DNA of 7,652 nt from Candidatus Gottesmanbacteria bacterium CG_4_10_14_0_8_um_filter_37_24. GTDB lineage: Bacteria; Patescibacteriota; Microgenomatia; 2-02-FULL-39-11. The translations under genes and the position numbers were made by a program. The DNA lies in contig PFMK01000054.1 of the NCBI GenBank assembly GCA_002785215.1, forward strand, positions 1-7,652. The letters are read 5' to 3'. Below the pieces are notes generated by a model, which made no database searches, was not told where the DNA came from, and saw only the letters and a list, made by a program, of their open reading frames with translations. Positions 1 through 6,368 of this stretch are shown piece after piece; position 1 is the first letter of the stretch, and each line of letters opens with the position of its first letter.

Positions 1-853
1 ATTGGTCAGGGTTAACCTCAGGAGATCCTGGCATAATAAATCCTCCGTCTGGGGCAGGGAAAGTATAAGTTTTACCGTCACCGGTGATAACCATAATCTT
101 ACCGTCTTTTGATGCGCCAATAATCGCACTATACGGATAAAGAGTATCGGAGATTGTTCCGTTGATTACCATGAACATCGCCTGTTTTTCAACATCGCCG
201 GCGAAGGTAAAATCCATATGAAGTGCCAGCGCTTGATCACTACTAGTACCAATTCCTAGTTGTTCTTTTTCTGGATCCTGGATAATACTAACTATCGCTG
301 GGCCTCCTTGTCCTTCAGGGGTTTTGACGTTAACAAACGCGGCTGAACCCCAACTTTTGCCTCCATCAAGGCTGGAAAACATGACAACCCGCTGTTCTAA
401 TTCATTGGTGTCGCTGTTTTTAAACTCGACCGCGGCCTGAATGAGCGAGACTCCCTTTGAGGTAATTGACAGAGGACCAATTTCCGGGCTGATAAGTTGA
501 GTCGTCTGTTCAGAATAAGTGATCTTTAAAGAATCAGAGTCAAAATTAAATCGATCCATTGATAGGCTGGCCAGCGCCGCTTGTTGAAGAGTACCTTGGC
601 TATTGATGACTCTGTTTTCTCCGTCGAACAGACCACTGGTCATAAAATTAATCTTCGCCGCCTGATCGGCTGCATTAAAGCCGTCTAATAATTCCTTAAT
701 TTTTTCCGGGCCCTTAGTGGTTTCATTGTTGATTACCTTAGAAGAGGCAAAATTACAGCCGCTTCCCAAAAACGAAAGAAGCATTAGTCCAGACGCAGTA
801 AGCGAATAATTAATGACGCGAGATTGTTGTTCTGCACCAGTTCTGGTCGTCAT
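1..853 (-). CDS. exported Asp-box protein, probable lipoprotein (3' end outside window)
   Basis: The frame is open from ATG at 853-851 to the left edge, giving 284 residues without a stop, so the C-terminus is missing. After a short N-terminal region with Arg4 and Arg12 there is a hydrophobic stretch (about residues 17-30) ending in LGSGC with Cys33. This resembles a lipoprotein signal, but the Leu sits at -4 rather than the usual -3, so lipidation is uncertain. At residues 161-168 SLDGGKSW fits the Asp-box pattern S-x-D-x-G-x-x-W, which in sialidases and other BNR-repeat beta-propellers marks a beta-hairpin turn. A more degenerate GDGKTYTF follows near residue 258. From this I infer an extracytoplasmic beta-rich protein, possibly a propeller; enzymatic activity is not supported. 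It lies 48 bases downstream of the large ATPase gene in the same orientation. No Shine-Dalgarno is visible before the ATG. The exact function is not recognised. Confidence 0.72.
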   Translation of the reverse strand, partial: MTTRTGAEQQSRVINYSLTASGLMLLSFLGSGCNFASSKVINNETTKGPEKIKELLDGFNAADQAAKINFMTSGLFDGENRVINSQGTLQQAALASLSMDRFNFDSDSLKITYSEQTTQLISPEIGPLSITSKGVSLIQAAVEFKNSDTNELEQRVVMFSSLDGGKSWGSAAFVNVKTPEGQGGPAIVSIIQDPEKEQLGIGTSSDQALALHMDFTFAGDVEKQAMFMVINGTISDTLYPYSAIIGASKDGKIMVITGDGKTYTFPAPDGGFIMPGSPEVNPDQ

Positions 854-877
854 AGTTTTTTGTTAGCTTATAGTATA

Positions 878-905
878 ATTATATCTCCATTTATCATAAA
901 ATCAA
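878..905 (-). promoter_or_regulatory. putative promoter of the Asp-box protein gene
   Basis: On the minus strand TTGATT (905-900) is followed after 16 bases by a perfect TATAAT (883-878). The expected start of transcription is near 871, giving a leader of about 18 bases without a Shine-Dalgarno. The -35 hexamer overlaps the TGA stop (904-902) of the upstream ATPase gene. The region is AT-rich, so chance matches are possible. If real, the gene can be transcribed separately from the ATPase. Confidence 0.45.
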
Positions 906-3900
906 GGAGAAACACTTCTTTTCTTATAAACGCGCAACATTCTGGTTGAGACACCGTCGATAAGAAGATCAACAAAATCTTGATCGTTCCTCCGTCTTTT
1001 ATTTTTTTCATTTATTGTCTGAATCCATGTTTTAAATTCTTTATCGGAAACACTTCTAGATAAAGGAGTACCGGCGAAATGAAAAGCAAGAGTTGACTCA
1101 CCAGAAGGAAGAAGGGTGATGGTTTCAAAATAGCTACTTACGGGGGGACGAGTGCCGGAAGCGGCTTTGTAATACGGAAACGGAAGTGATAAGTCGTCAA
1201 AACCAACCATTTCAGCCGGAGAGATACTTTTACTGGTGATAAAGTCGAGAATCTCCTGCTGGAGAAGGATCTGGTCCTCGATCAATAAAGGTAGAGGGTT
1301 GGACGCAGGATAAGCCTCAAGAGAAATCTGTTCCTGCCAGAAAGGGAGATAACAGGAATCGATTAAGTCTTGCAGCTGGGCCTGTGTTTCACTTAACACA
1401 ACCGCATCTCTTCCGGCAATAAAAAAATTTAAAGAAGCAGTCGTCATTAACTGCTTAAACTCTTCAAACAACGAAGCATCGGTCTGACAGAAATGGTAGA
1501 CGACTTGGTCAACGATCTTTTTCTTAATCTGCCTTTTTAATTTAGGATCAAGGTCGTGTCCTATCACCTCAACTCGCTTGTTAATAAGCGAAGAAAGAGG
1601 CGATTTTTTATTGGCAAGCGTTTCCCTTATTAAACCAAGCTTTGTTTTAATTACCCGCGGCATAACTTGGGTAAGAAAGAACAATTCCATCCTGACGGTC
1701 TGTAATGGGTCAGAGCCATCAGCAAATTGGTTTAAGCGCAACGACTCTAAAACTAAATCATTAAGTTTTTCCGGTAGGCTACCCCTACTATTTAGTAAAC
1801 ATTGATTTAAAAGTTTTTCCGCCTCGCTGTAGGTAGTAATTCCGATGTTCCATGGCCAGCGGGTCGGTTTGGTGTCGGGAAAATGAGTGAACAACTGGAG
1901 TAAAAAATCTTTCTCAAAAAAAATGTCAAAATCTTCCAGGTGTTTTTCCAGACGACGCCGTCCAAAGGCCTGATTGATTTGGGTAAATGTTTGGGGATTG
2001 GCGACCGTCACTCTTAAATCAAGATGGTTGCCCTGTCTGTCTTTGAAATCAGCCCCGTAACCTTTTCTGCCGCTGGTAATTAAGACGTCGGTGACGCCAT
2101 TGGAAAACCGCGACTCAATCGCCGTGTCTTCTTCAGACGAAGTATCGGCGGTGATCAACTCAACCCTTGCCCCCCTTTTTTTTAGTTGATTAAATAGGGC
2201 CCGAGCAAGATCTTCTTCCCAGAAAATAACCAGCTCCGGTTTTTTTTGTTTTTTTTGACCGGCCGATAAATTATCAACCATCTGTTGAATTAAACCAATA
2301 TTCCCGTCGCATATTTTTACTAAAGGAATAGGCAGGGGTTGACCGCTTTCGGCCTGGTGAAAGTCAATAATATGGCTAGCCGTCAGATCCTGGATGGTTT
2401 TGGCGTAAGGGGTGAGCGAACGTCCACCAAACTTATCTGTCACCTGGGAGTAGTCGGCCGTCAGGCCACTGGTTTTATCTCCCAAAAGCGCCATCCAGGT
2501 TTCGATATTAAACTCATATAAAACATTTTCCGGCGGCTTGATCAACGGCCCCTGTCTATTTAATAAACGGACAAAAAATGCCGTTTGCGGATAGAGCTGA
2601 CGTCTTTCAAGAAGGGTTCCTCTTGATCGGTCACGCAAAATGGTTTCGTCATCCATATAGTCCCTTCCTTTTTTATACATAAAGTCTGTCATAATAATAT
2701 TTTCCGCTAAAGACATAAGATAATAAAATTTTGGGGCAAGTTCAAAATAACTGTCTTTTTCTTCAAATTCGGCTACACCAGTCATACCAAGGCCTTCCGG
2801 ATGCTCGTGAAGCGCCTGGTGACCAAACTGGGAGTCTTGGTTGATTTGAGTTTCAAAATAATTTAAAACCACTCTTATTAGTTGAATTGGTGTAACTTTA
2901 GTGGAAAACCTCATGTTAGGAATAACTTCTTTTTTAACCACTTGATATAGAGTGTTTAATAGAAAGTTGTCTTTACTATGACCATGAGTAATAAGCAGCT
3001 GATGGCCGGCATCGACCTCACCGATCAACGTCTTAATCTTTTCCCGGCCGTGAGATGATAACTCTGCCTTATTTTTAGTCACATTGACAAAGTCACCATC
3101 ATTTTTTATCAGTTCGGCCAACCATCGACCGAGGCAGTAGTCAGTAAGGGAAGCCTGGATACTGGGATCATCGATATCAAATTTAGGTAGCTCAAGCGGC
3201 GGTTGACCTTCTTTATAAGGTGCCTCCGGTAGGAAGTGTGATTCATCAAAAATAATTTTCCCCACAGTCTCTTTTAATCTAATTAAAGCGTTTTTGGCTG
3301 CCTGTTGATAGTCGAGCGTTTGAGTTTCGTCTTTAGGTTGGGTGGAAGGTGAGGAAAAGTCAACTCCCAGTTCGTCAAACAGGAGCCGGATGTACTGTTC
3401 CCCTAAACCAAAAACAATCTGGTCGTGTCGGGTTATGTTACAACCGAAAGCGTTTTGAAGAATGGTTGGCGACTGACGAAAAAACTTTTCCAGCCGTGTA
3501 GTTTGAGACGCTTCTATTTCAACTGGTTGAGTTACTGCTAACGCCCTAATAAAATGTGAGCGGGCTTCGGGCGTTAGTTTGTCTCCTAAATTATGAATCA
3601 CCGCCTGGAGCAGCCCGGATACTTCAGAGACGGCTTGATGGGTTTTTTTCTGAATACTTTTATCCGGGGGAGAAATCGTTGTTAAGGGAATAATTTTTTG
3701 GCCTTTTGAGGTAGTTATTGGATGATTGGTCAACGACTCAAAGATCAGGGCAACTGGTTCAACGACTTGTGTCTTGGCGCCGCCCGTCCTCATATCCGGC
3801 TGATCACCAATTATAGTATGATAAAAAGCTTTTATTTGATCCAACTCCATCGCCTTATTAAACTTATCAGGAAGAACAAACTTTCTTTTTATGAAAAAAA

Positions 3901-4363
3901 GAAGTGATGGGATTGATTTCTCGAAATATTTTTGTACAGAATTTTTAATCTGCGCTTTATATTTTTCCGGATCAGCTCCATAAGCGACCCACTCATCTAC
4001 TAGAGGAACAAAATTGGCCGCGTCCGGAGAAATAGTTTTGCCGGCGTTGATAAAAAACTCAACTATTTGTTTATCTGACATGGGCGGTTCTTTAATCAAC
4101 AGATCATAGTACCACTGCATTCCCATAAGGAGTTTTTTTATACCATCGGCCAGCCGCTGAGGATTTTCAAACGAATCGATCTCGGCTTGAGTCTGGTGAG
4201 CCTTTTCTTCAACAAAGTTTTCTCCTCGCCACTCTCTCCCTATTTTGTTTTCTATTTTATTCGGAATTTCCCTTATTGGTTGAGAGAGAGCCCACAATCT
4301 GTTAATAAACGGTTTAAGGCTAGTTTGAGTTAAGACAGAAGCTTTTTCTTGACTAGTCGCCAT
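902..4363 (-). CDS. large SecA-like superfamily 2 ATPase/helicase
   Basis: This 1153-residue protein has the motifs of a superfamily 2 motor in order. There is a Q-motif-like ELDQIKAF near 173-180, followed at the usual SecA distance by the P-loop MRTGGAKT (191-198). Walker B is DESH (373-376). A motif III-like SGLTAD lies at 632-637. The second RecA-like domain has VIFWEED (712-718), LITSGRKGYGADF (761-773), and motif VI with QINQAFGRRR (795-804). The strings DMRTGGAKT, KGYGADF and QAFGRRR parallel SecA's EMKTGEGKT, AGRGTDI and QLRGRSGR, so I call it SecA-like rather than a plain helicase. Oddities: the P-loop has Ala where Gly normally precedes the catalytic Lys, and about 250 residues separate Walker B from motif III. 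About 190 N-terminal and 300 C-terminal residues are unrecognised. No SecA-type C-terminal zinc motif is visible. It is probably not the housekeeping SecA. A nucleic-acid helicase remains possible. Its envelope-protein neighbours favour a transport role by inference only. Confidence 0.7.
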   Translation of the reverse strand: MATSQEKASVLTQTSLKPFINRLWALSQPIREIPNKIENKIGREWRGENFVEEKAHQTQAEIDSFENPQRLADGIKKLLMGMQWYYDLLIKEPPMSDKQIVEFFINAGKTISPDAANFVPLVDEWVAYGADPEKYKAQIKNSVQKYFEKSIPSLLFFIKRKFVLPDKFNKAMELDQIKAFYHTIIGDQPDMRTGGAKTQVVEPVALIFESLTNHPITTSKGQKIIPLTTISPPDKSIQKKTHQAVSEVSGLLQAVIHNLGDKLTPEARSHFIRALAVTQPVEIEASQTTRLEKFFRQSPTILQNAFGCNITRHDQIVFGLGEQYIRLLFDELGVDFSSPSTQPKDETQTLDYQQAAKNALIRLKETVGKIIFDESHFLPEAPYKEGQPPLELPKFDIDDPSIQASLTDYCLGRWLAELIKNDGDFVNVTKNKAELSSHGREKIKTLIGEVDAGHQLLITHGHSKDNFLLNTLYQVVKKEVIPNMRFSTKVTPIQLIRVVLNYFETQINQDSQFGHQALHEHPEGLGMTGVAEFEEKDSYFELAPKFYYLMSLAENIIMTDFMYKKGRDYMDDETILRDRSRGTLLERRQLYPQTAFFVRLLNRQGPLIKPPENVLYEFNIETWMALLGDKTSGLTADYSQVTDKFGGRSLTPYAKTIQDLTASHIIDFHQAESGQPLPIPLVKICDGNIGLIQQMVDNLSAGQKKQKKPELVIFWEEDLARALFNQLKKRGARVELITADTSSEEDTAIESRFSNGVTDVLITSGRKGYGADFKDRQGNHLDLRVTVANPQTFTQINQAFGRRRLEKHLEDFDIFFEKDFLLQLFTHFPDTKPTRWPWNIGITTYSEAEKLLNQCLLNSRGSLPEKLNDLVLESLRLNQFADGSDPLQTVRMELFFLTQVMPRVIKTKLGLIRETLANKKSPLSSLINKRVEVIGHDLDPKLKRQIKKKIVDQVVYHFCQTDASLFEEFKQLMTTASLNFFIAGRDAVVLSETQAQLQDLIDSCYLPFWQEQISLEAYPASNPLPLLIEDQILLQQEILDFITSKSISPAEMVGFDDLSLPFPYYKAASGTRPPVSSYFETITLLPSGESTLAFHFAGTPLSRSVSDKEFKTWIQTINEKNKRRRNDQDFVDLLIDGVSTRMLRVYKKRSVSP

Positions 4364-4378
4364 AACCGTATTTTAGCA
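4364..4378 (-). promoter_or_regulatory. extended -10 promoter giving a leaderless ATPase mRNA
   Basis: On the minus strand TGCTAAAAT (4378-4370) fits an extended -10 element (TGn plus a TATAAT-like hexamer) and is followed by exactly six bases and then the ATG at 4363. Transcription normally starts about seven bases past the -10, which would place it on the A of the start codon. No Shine-Dalgarno is present, and no good -35 is seen in the tail of the upstream gene. Confidence 0.5.
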
Positions 4379-4389
4379 GATCCAAGGAT

Positions 4390-5208
4390 TTATTCTATTC
4401 CATTAACGACGTAGTCGGAGAAAGTAAAATTATCAGTGGCAATGTTAATAGTTTTTCCAAGATTAATTACCTGATCTTCGCCAAAAATTAATTCATCGCC
4501 TTCTTTCTTAAGTTTTATCTTAGTTTTTAGAGTAATATTTATTTTTCTTTCGGTTTCTACCGCATAATATGTTCCAGAAAGACTATAAGTCTCTTGAGAT
4601 GGCTCGATTTGTTTACCAACGATCTTAAAGACGGTTTCTTCACCATCAAAATATTTATCTCCAATAATAATTGCCTCCCCTTCCCAAGGGAAAGCCCATT
4701 TTTTAACCAGGGTAACTGTTTTAGTGATAAATTTTTCTTTTATTGGTGATCGACTCATTTGGATAATGGTCCCGGAGAACTGGGCGTTGGGAAATTCAAA
4801 GTCTACCGGTGCACCGACACCGATAGTTGAGCGGTTAAAACTATATTTGCCAGTGCTTTTACTTTCAGAAACCTTGAGTTTCATGGTTAGATAAACATCA
4901 TATTGATTTGATCCCCACCATGGGTAGTAGCGGACTGATAAAATCTCTGCCATGGGTTTGCGGGTGAGGTCGCGTTCAACACCGCCTTTTTTGATACTTT
5001 TTATAAACCACAAACTTGGCTTGGCCGTATTTGCCCACCACAGTCCCTGGCCCATTTTTACCTTGACATAGACATAGGTTGGTTTGACAAAAAATAGTTT
5101 GTAAGCTGAGACAAAAACAACAAAAGCGATACAGGCGAGGAAGATGGAGATGAAGTAATTGTCAACAGCAAACCTGAAGAGTTTTTTTAAGGTTTTTGGC
5201 AGTTTCAT
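4390..5208 (-). CDS. membrane-anchored protein with two DUF4330-like repeats
   Basis: This 272-residue protein has a basic N-terminus (several Lys in residues 2-9), one transmembrane helix at about 18-40, and a remainder rich in predicted beta strands, expected on the outer face of the membrane. Residues about 45-151 resemble DUF4330-type domains. A charged variable segment leads to a strand of the YDVYLTMKLKV type (103-113), then an IGVGAPVDFEF turn-strand (129-139) and a final FSGTII strand (144-149). Residues about 180-270 repeat this order with KINITLKTKIKL (222-233), INLGKTINIA (248-257) and FTFSDYVV (261-268), so the protein appears to be an internal duplication. No catalytic motif is visible. 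It lies 26 bases upstream of the SecA-like ATPase and is probably the first gene of that set. The ATG is supported by the -10 box six bases upstream. The family assignment comes from recalled pattern and is moderate at best; the function is unknown. Confidence 0.68.
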   Translation of the reverse strand: MKLPKTLKKLFRFAVDNYFISIFLACIAFVVFVSAYKLFFVKPTYVYVKVKMGQGLWWANTAKPSLWFIKSIKKGGVERDLTRKPMAEILSVRYYPWWGSNQYDVYLTMKLKVSESKSTGKYSFNRSTIGVGAPVDFEFPNAQFSGTIIQMSRSPIKEKFITKTVTLVKKWAFPWEGEAIIIGDKYFDGEETVFKIVGKQIEPSQETYSLSGTYYAVETERKINITLKTKIKLKKEGDELIFGEDQVINLGKTINIATDNFTFSDYVVNGIE

Positions 5209-5213
5209 GAAGA

Positions 5214-5228
5214 AATTATACTATAATT
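5214..5228. promoter_or_regulatory. palindromic bidirectional -10 element
   Basis: AATTATA-C-TATAATT is a perfect 15-base palindrome that puts a TATAAT on each strand. The minus-strand copy (5220-5215) lies exactly six bases before the ATG at 5208 and would give a leaderless message for the membrane protein. The plus-strand copy (5222-5227) would start a message near 5234, about 26 bases before the four-helix-bundle gene. -35 matches are weak on both sides. The palindrome could also bind a regulator. Confidence 0.5.
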
Positions 5229-5237
5229 ATTAAAATT

Positions 5238-5286
5238 AAATCTAAAATCCAAAATCCGAATGTCAAATCAAATCCAAAATCCAAAT
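5238..5286 (+). repeat. left heptamer repeat array flanking the four-helix-bundle gene
   Basis: Units of a 7-base word follow one another: AAATCTA, AAATCCA and AAATCCG (5238-5258), an interrupting AATGTC, a short AAATC, and two AAATCCA units (5270-5283). The first 16 bases (5238-5253) are perfectly complementary to 5646-5661 on the other side of the gene, and 5276-5286 is perfectly complementary to 5666-5676. The array overlaps the start codon (5260-5262) and the first eight or so codons of the gene, producing an Asn/Gln-rich N-terminus. Confidence 0.75.
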
Positions 5287-5628
5287 AAAGACAAAAAATA
5301 TGATTTGAAAGAAAGAACTTCTAAATTTGGAAAAGAAGTTATTTGGTTTTTAAAAACATTAACTTATAATCCGATTAATACTCCATTAATCTCGCAACTT
5401 GTTAGATCAGCAACTAGTATTGGCGCGAATTATATGGAAGCTGATGTTGCTGAATCAAAGAAAGACTTTCAACACAAAATAGCAATTTCTAAAAAGGAAG
5501 CTAAAGAAACTCTTCATTGGTTACAAATGATTGAAGCCGCCAATAACAACGTTGAAGGACAATGTAAAAGATTTTCTCAAGAAACCCGCGAACTTGTGTT
5601 AATTTTTTCGGCAATTTTAAGAAAATAA
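5260..5628 (+). CDS. four-helix bundle protein (23S rRNA intervening-sequence family)
   Basis: This 122-residue protein has the features of the four-helix bundle family first described from open reading frames in 23S rRNA intervening sequences (TIGR02436/PF05635). It shows YDLKERTSKFGKEVI at 14-28, LISQLVRSATSIGANYMEAD at about 43-62, then ESKKDF with KKEAKETLHWLQMI (about 78-91) and a closing LIFSAILRK. The length is typical. The family's role is not established; small helical oligomers are known structurally. Here the gene stands alone, not within rRNA, between inverted arrays of a 7-base repeat, which suggests it moved as a cassette. The first 12 residues are Asn/Gln/Lys-rich, come from the left repeat array and are not family-conserved. 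The folded part begins near residue 13. No Shine-Dalgarno precedes the ATG. A plus-strand TATAAT at 5222-5227 could drive it. Confidence 0.93.
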   Translation: MSNQIQNPNKDKKYDLKERTSKFGKEVIWFLKTLTYNPINTPLISQLVRSATSIGANYMEADVAESKKDFQHKIAISKKEAKETLHWLQMIEAANNNVEGQCKRFSQETRELVLIFSAILRK

Positions 5629-5645
5629 TTTTTTTGATTTATTAC

Positions 5646-5676
5646 TTTGGATTTTAGATTTTGTCATTTGGATTTT
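5646..5676 (-). repeat. right heptamer repeat array, inverted relative to the left array
   Basis: On the plus strand the words TTTGGAT, TTTAGAT, TTTGTCA and TTTGGAT lie in perfect 7-base register (5646-5673), the reverse complement of the left array's words. Read on the minus strand this array also contains an AATGAC block matching the AATGTC block of the left array, so the two arms share order as well as words. It starts 18 bases after the four-helix gene's stop and ends four bases before the ATG of the sugar transferase gene. Confidence 0.72.
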
Positions 5677-5680
5677 TTAC

Positions 5681-6283
5681 ATGCGAAGTATATTTCAACG
5701 GTTAATAGCCCTATCTGTTCTTATATTGTTGTCACCCTTATTGATCGTTCTATATTTTATAGTAAGGTTAACCTCTCCCGGCCCTTTTATTTTCAAACAA
5801 AAACGGATGGGAAAAGATAAAAAGCCATTTTGGATTTATAAAATTAGAACGATGGTTGAAGACGCAGAAAATCTTAAATCCAAAATCCAAAATCTAAACG
5901 AAGCTGATGGGCCGGCTTTTAAGATATACGACGATCCCAGATACACGAAAGTAGGCCGGTTTTTGGCTCATACCGGTTTGGACGAACTACCACAGTTAAT
6001 TAATATTATTAAGGGTGAGATGAGTTTTATTGGTCCACGACCATTACCGGTGGAAGAGGCCAAAAAAATCCCAAAAAAATATCAAAAACGTTTTTCCGTC
6101 TTACCCGGCATAGGCTCTCTCTGGGTTGTCAGAGGAACCAACCACTCAAGTTTTGATAAATGGATGGCGTTGGATTTAGAGTATATTAAGAATAAATCGT
6201 TCTTTTATGACCTGAAGATTTTGTTGTTAACAGCGTGGTTGATTATTAGACTATTAACATATAAAATATCAAATAATAAATAA
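5681..6283 (+). CDS. polyprenyl-phosphate sugar-1-phosphate transferase (small monotopic phosphoglycosyl transferase)
   Basis: This enzyme family (bacterial sugar transferase, PF02397) moves a sugar phosphate from a nucleotide-activated sugar to undecaprenyl phosphate at the cytoplasmic face of the membrane, the first step in building a lipid-linked glycan. The 200-residue length fits the short PglC-like form. A hydrophobic N-terminus (8-30) carries the Ser18-Pro19 pair that bends the re-entrant helix. FWIYKIRTM (50-58), the catalytic Asp101-Glu102 pair within LDELPQLINIIKGEMS, and GPRP (118-121) are all present. The normally conserved PGLTGLWQVSGR stretch is here PGIGSLWVVRGTN (142-154), a departure that may reflect substrate. 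Residues about 65-73 are encoded by repeat units of the type that flank the four-helix gene. The sugar donor cannot be told from sequence. No Shine-Dalgarno is visible; the upstream 15 bases belong to the repeat array. An acidic segment and GPAFKI (77-82) complete the family pattern. Confidence 0.93.
   Translation: MRSIFQRLIALSVLILLSPLLIVLYFIVRLTSPGPFIFKQKRMGKDKKPFWIYKIRTMVEDAENLKSKIQNLNEADGPAFKIYDDPRYTKVGRFLAHTGLDELPQLINIIKGEMSFIGPRPLPVEEAKKIPKKYQKRFSVLPGIGSLWVVRGTNHSSFDKWMALDLEYIKNKSFFYDLKILLLTAWLIIRLLTYKISNNK
5876..5898 (+). repeat. in-frame heptamer repeat copy inside the sugar transferase gene
   Basis: Three units in perfect 7-base register (AAATCCA, AAATCCA, AAATCTA) plus two further A bases, in the same orientation as the left array at 5238-5286. 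They encode KSKIQNLN, similar to the QIQNPN run that the left array gives the four-helix protein. The position corresponds to a stretch between the RTM motif and GPAFKI that varies in length and sequence across the family, so it would be tolerated. Confidence 0.65.
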
Positions 6284-6349
6284 TAAATTTTTATTCAATA
6301 TCAAATATTGAATATTTAAATATTAATTATTGATTTGTTATTTAATATT
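6265..6349. repeat. AT-rich dyad element between transferase and PqqD-like genes
   Basis: Arms 6265-6288 and 6326-6349 are imperfect inverted repeats (about 19 of 24 positions complementary). They enclose a hairpin with 9-base arms (ATTCAATAT at 6293-6301, ATATTGAAT at 6305-6313, loop CAA) and a perfect 14-base palindrome (AATATTTAAATATT, 6311-6324). The sequence is almost all A and T, so part of this symmetry is expected by chance. It overlaps the last codons of the transferase gene. It could be a small inactive mobile element or a weak transcription end signal; there is no GC-rich stem with a U-run. Confidence 0.4.
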
Positions 6350-6368
6350 GATTATTAGAAATTTATAT

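Noticed and set aside
874..883. Second, plus-strand promoter at TATAATTATA
   Set aside because: The palindrome offers a plus-strand TATAAT, but only antisense to the ATPase gene's end with no plus-strand gene downstream; probably AT-rich coincidence.
1578..1805. Plus-strand open frame of 75 codons
   Set aside because: Lies wholly antisense to the large ATPase gene, has no recognisable product or start signal, and the minus-strand reading has clear motifs. The frames at 2339-2521 and 3722-3907 were rejected for the same reason.
5238..5676. CRISPR array or rRNA intervening sequence
   Set aside because: The repeats are 7-base units without spacers, inverted on the two sides of a gene, and no rRNA sequence surrounds the four-helix gene.
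5828..5837. TTTGGATTTA as a further copy of the heptamer repeat
   Set aside because: It encodes part of FWIYKIRT, conserved across the transferase family, so the match is explained by the protein sequence.
6330..6368. TTG start extending the PqqD-like protein by 13 residues
   Set aside because: The extra residues are not family-like and are read from the AT-rich dyad element; ATG at 6369 fits the domain start.
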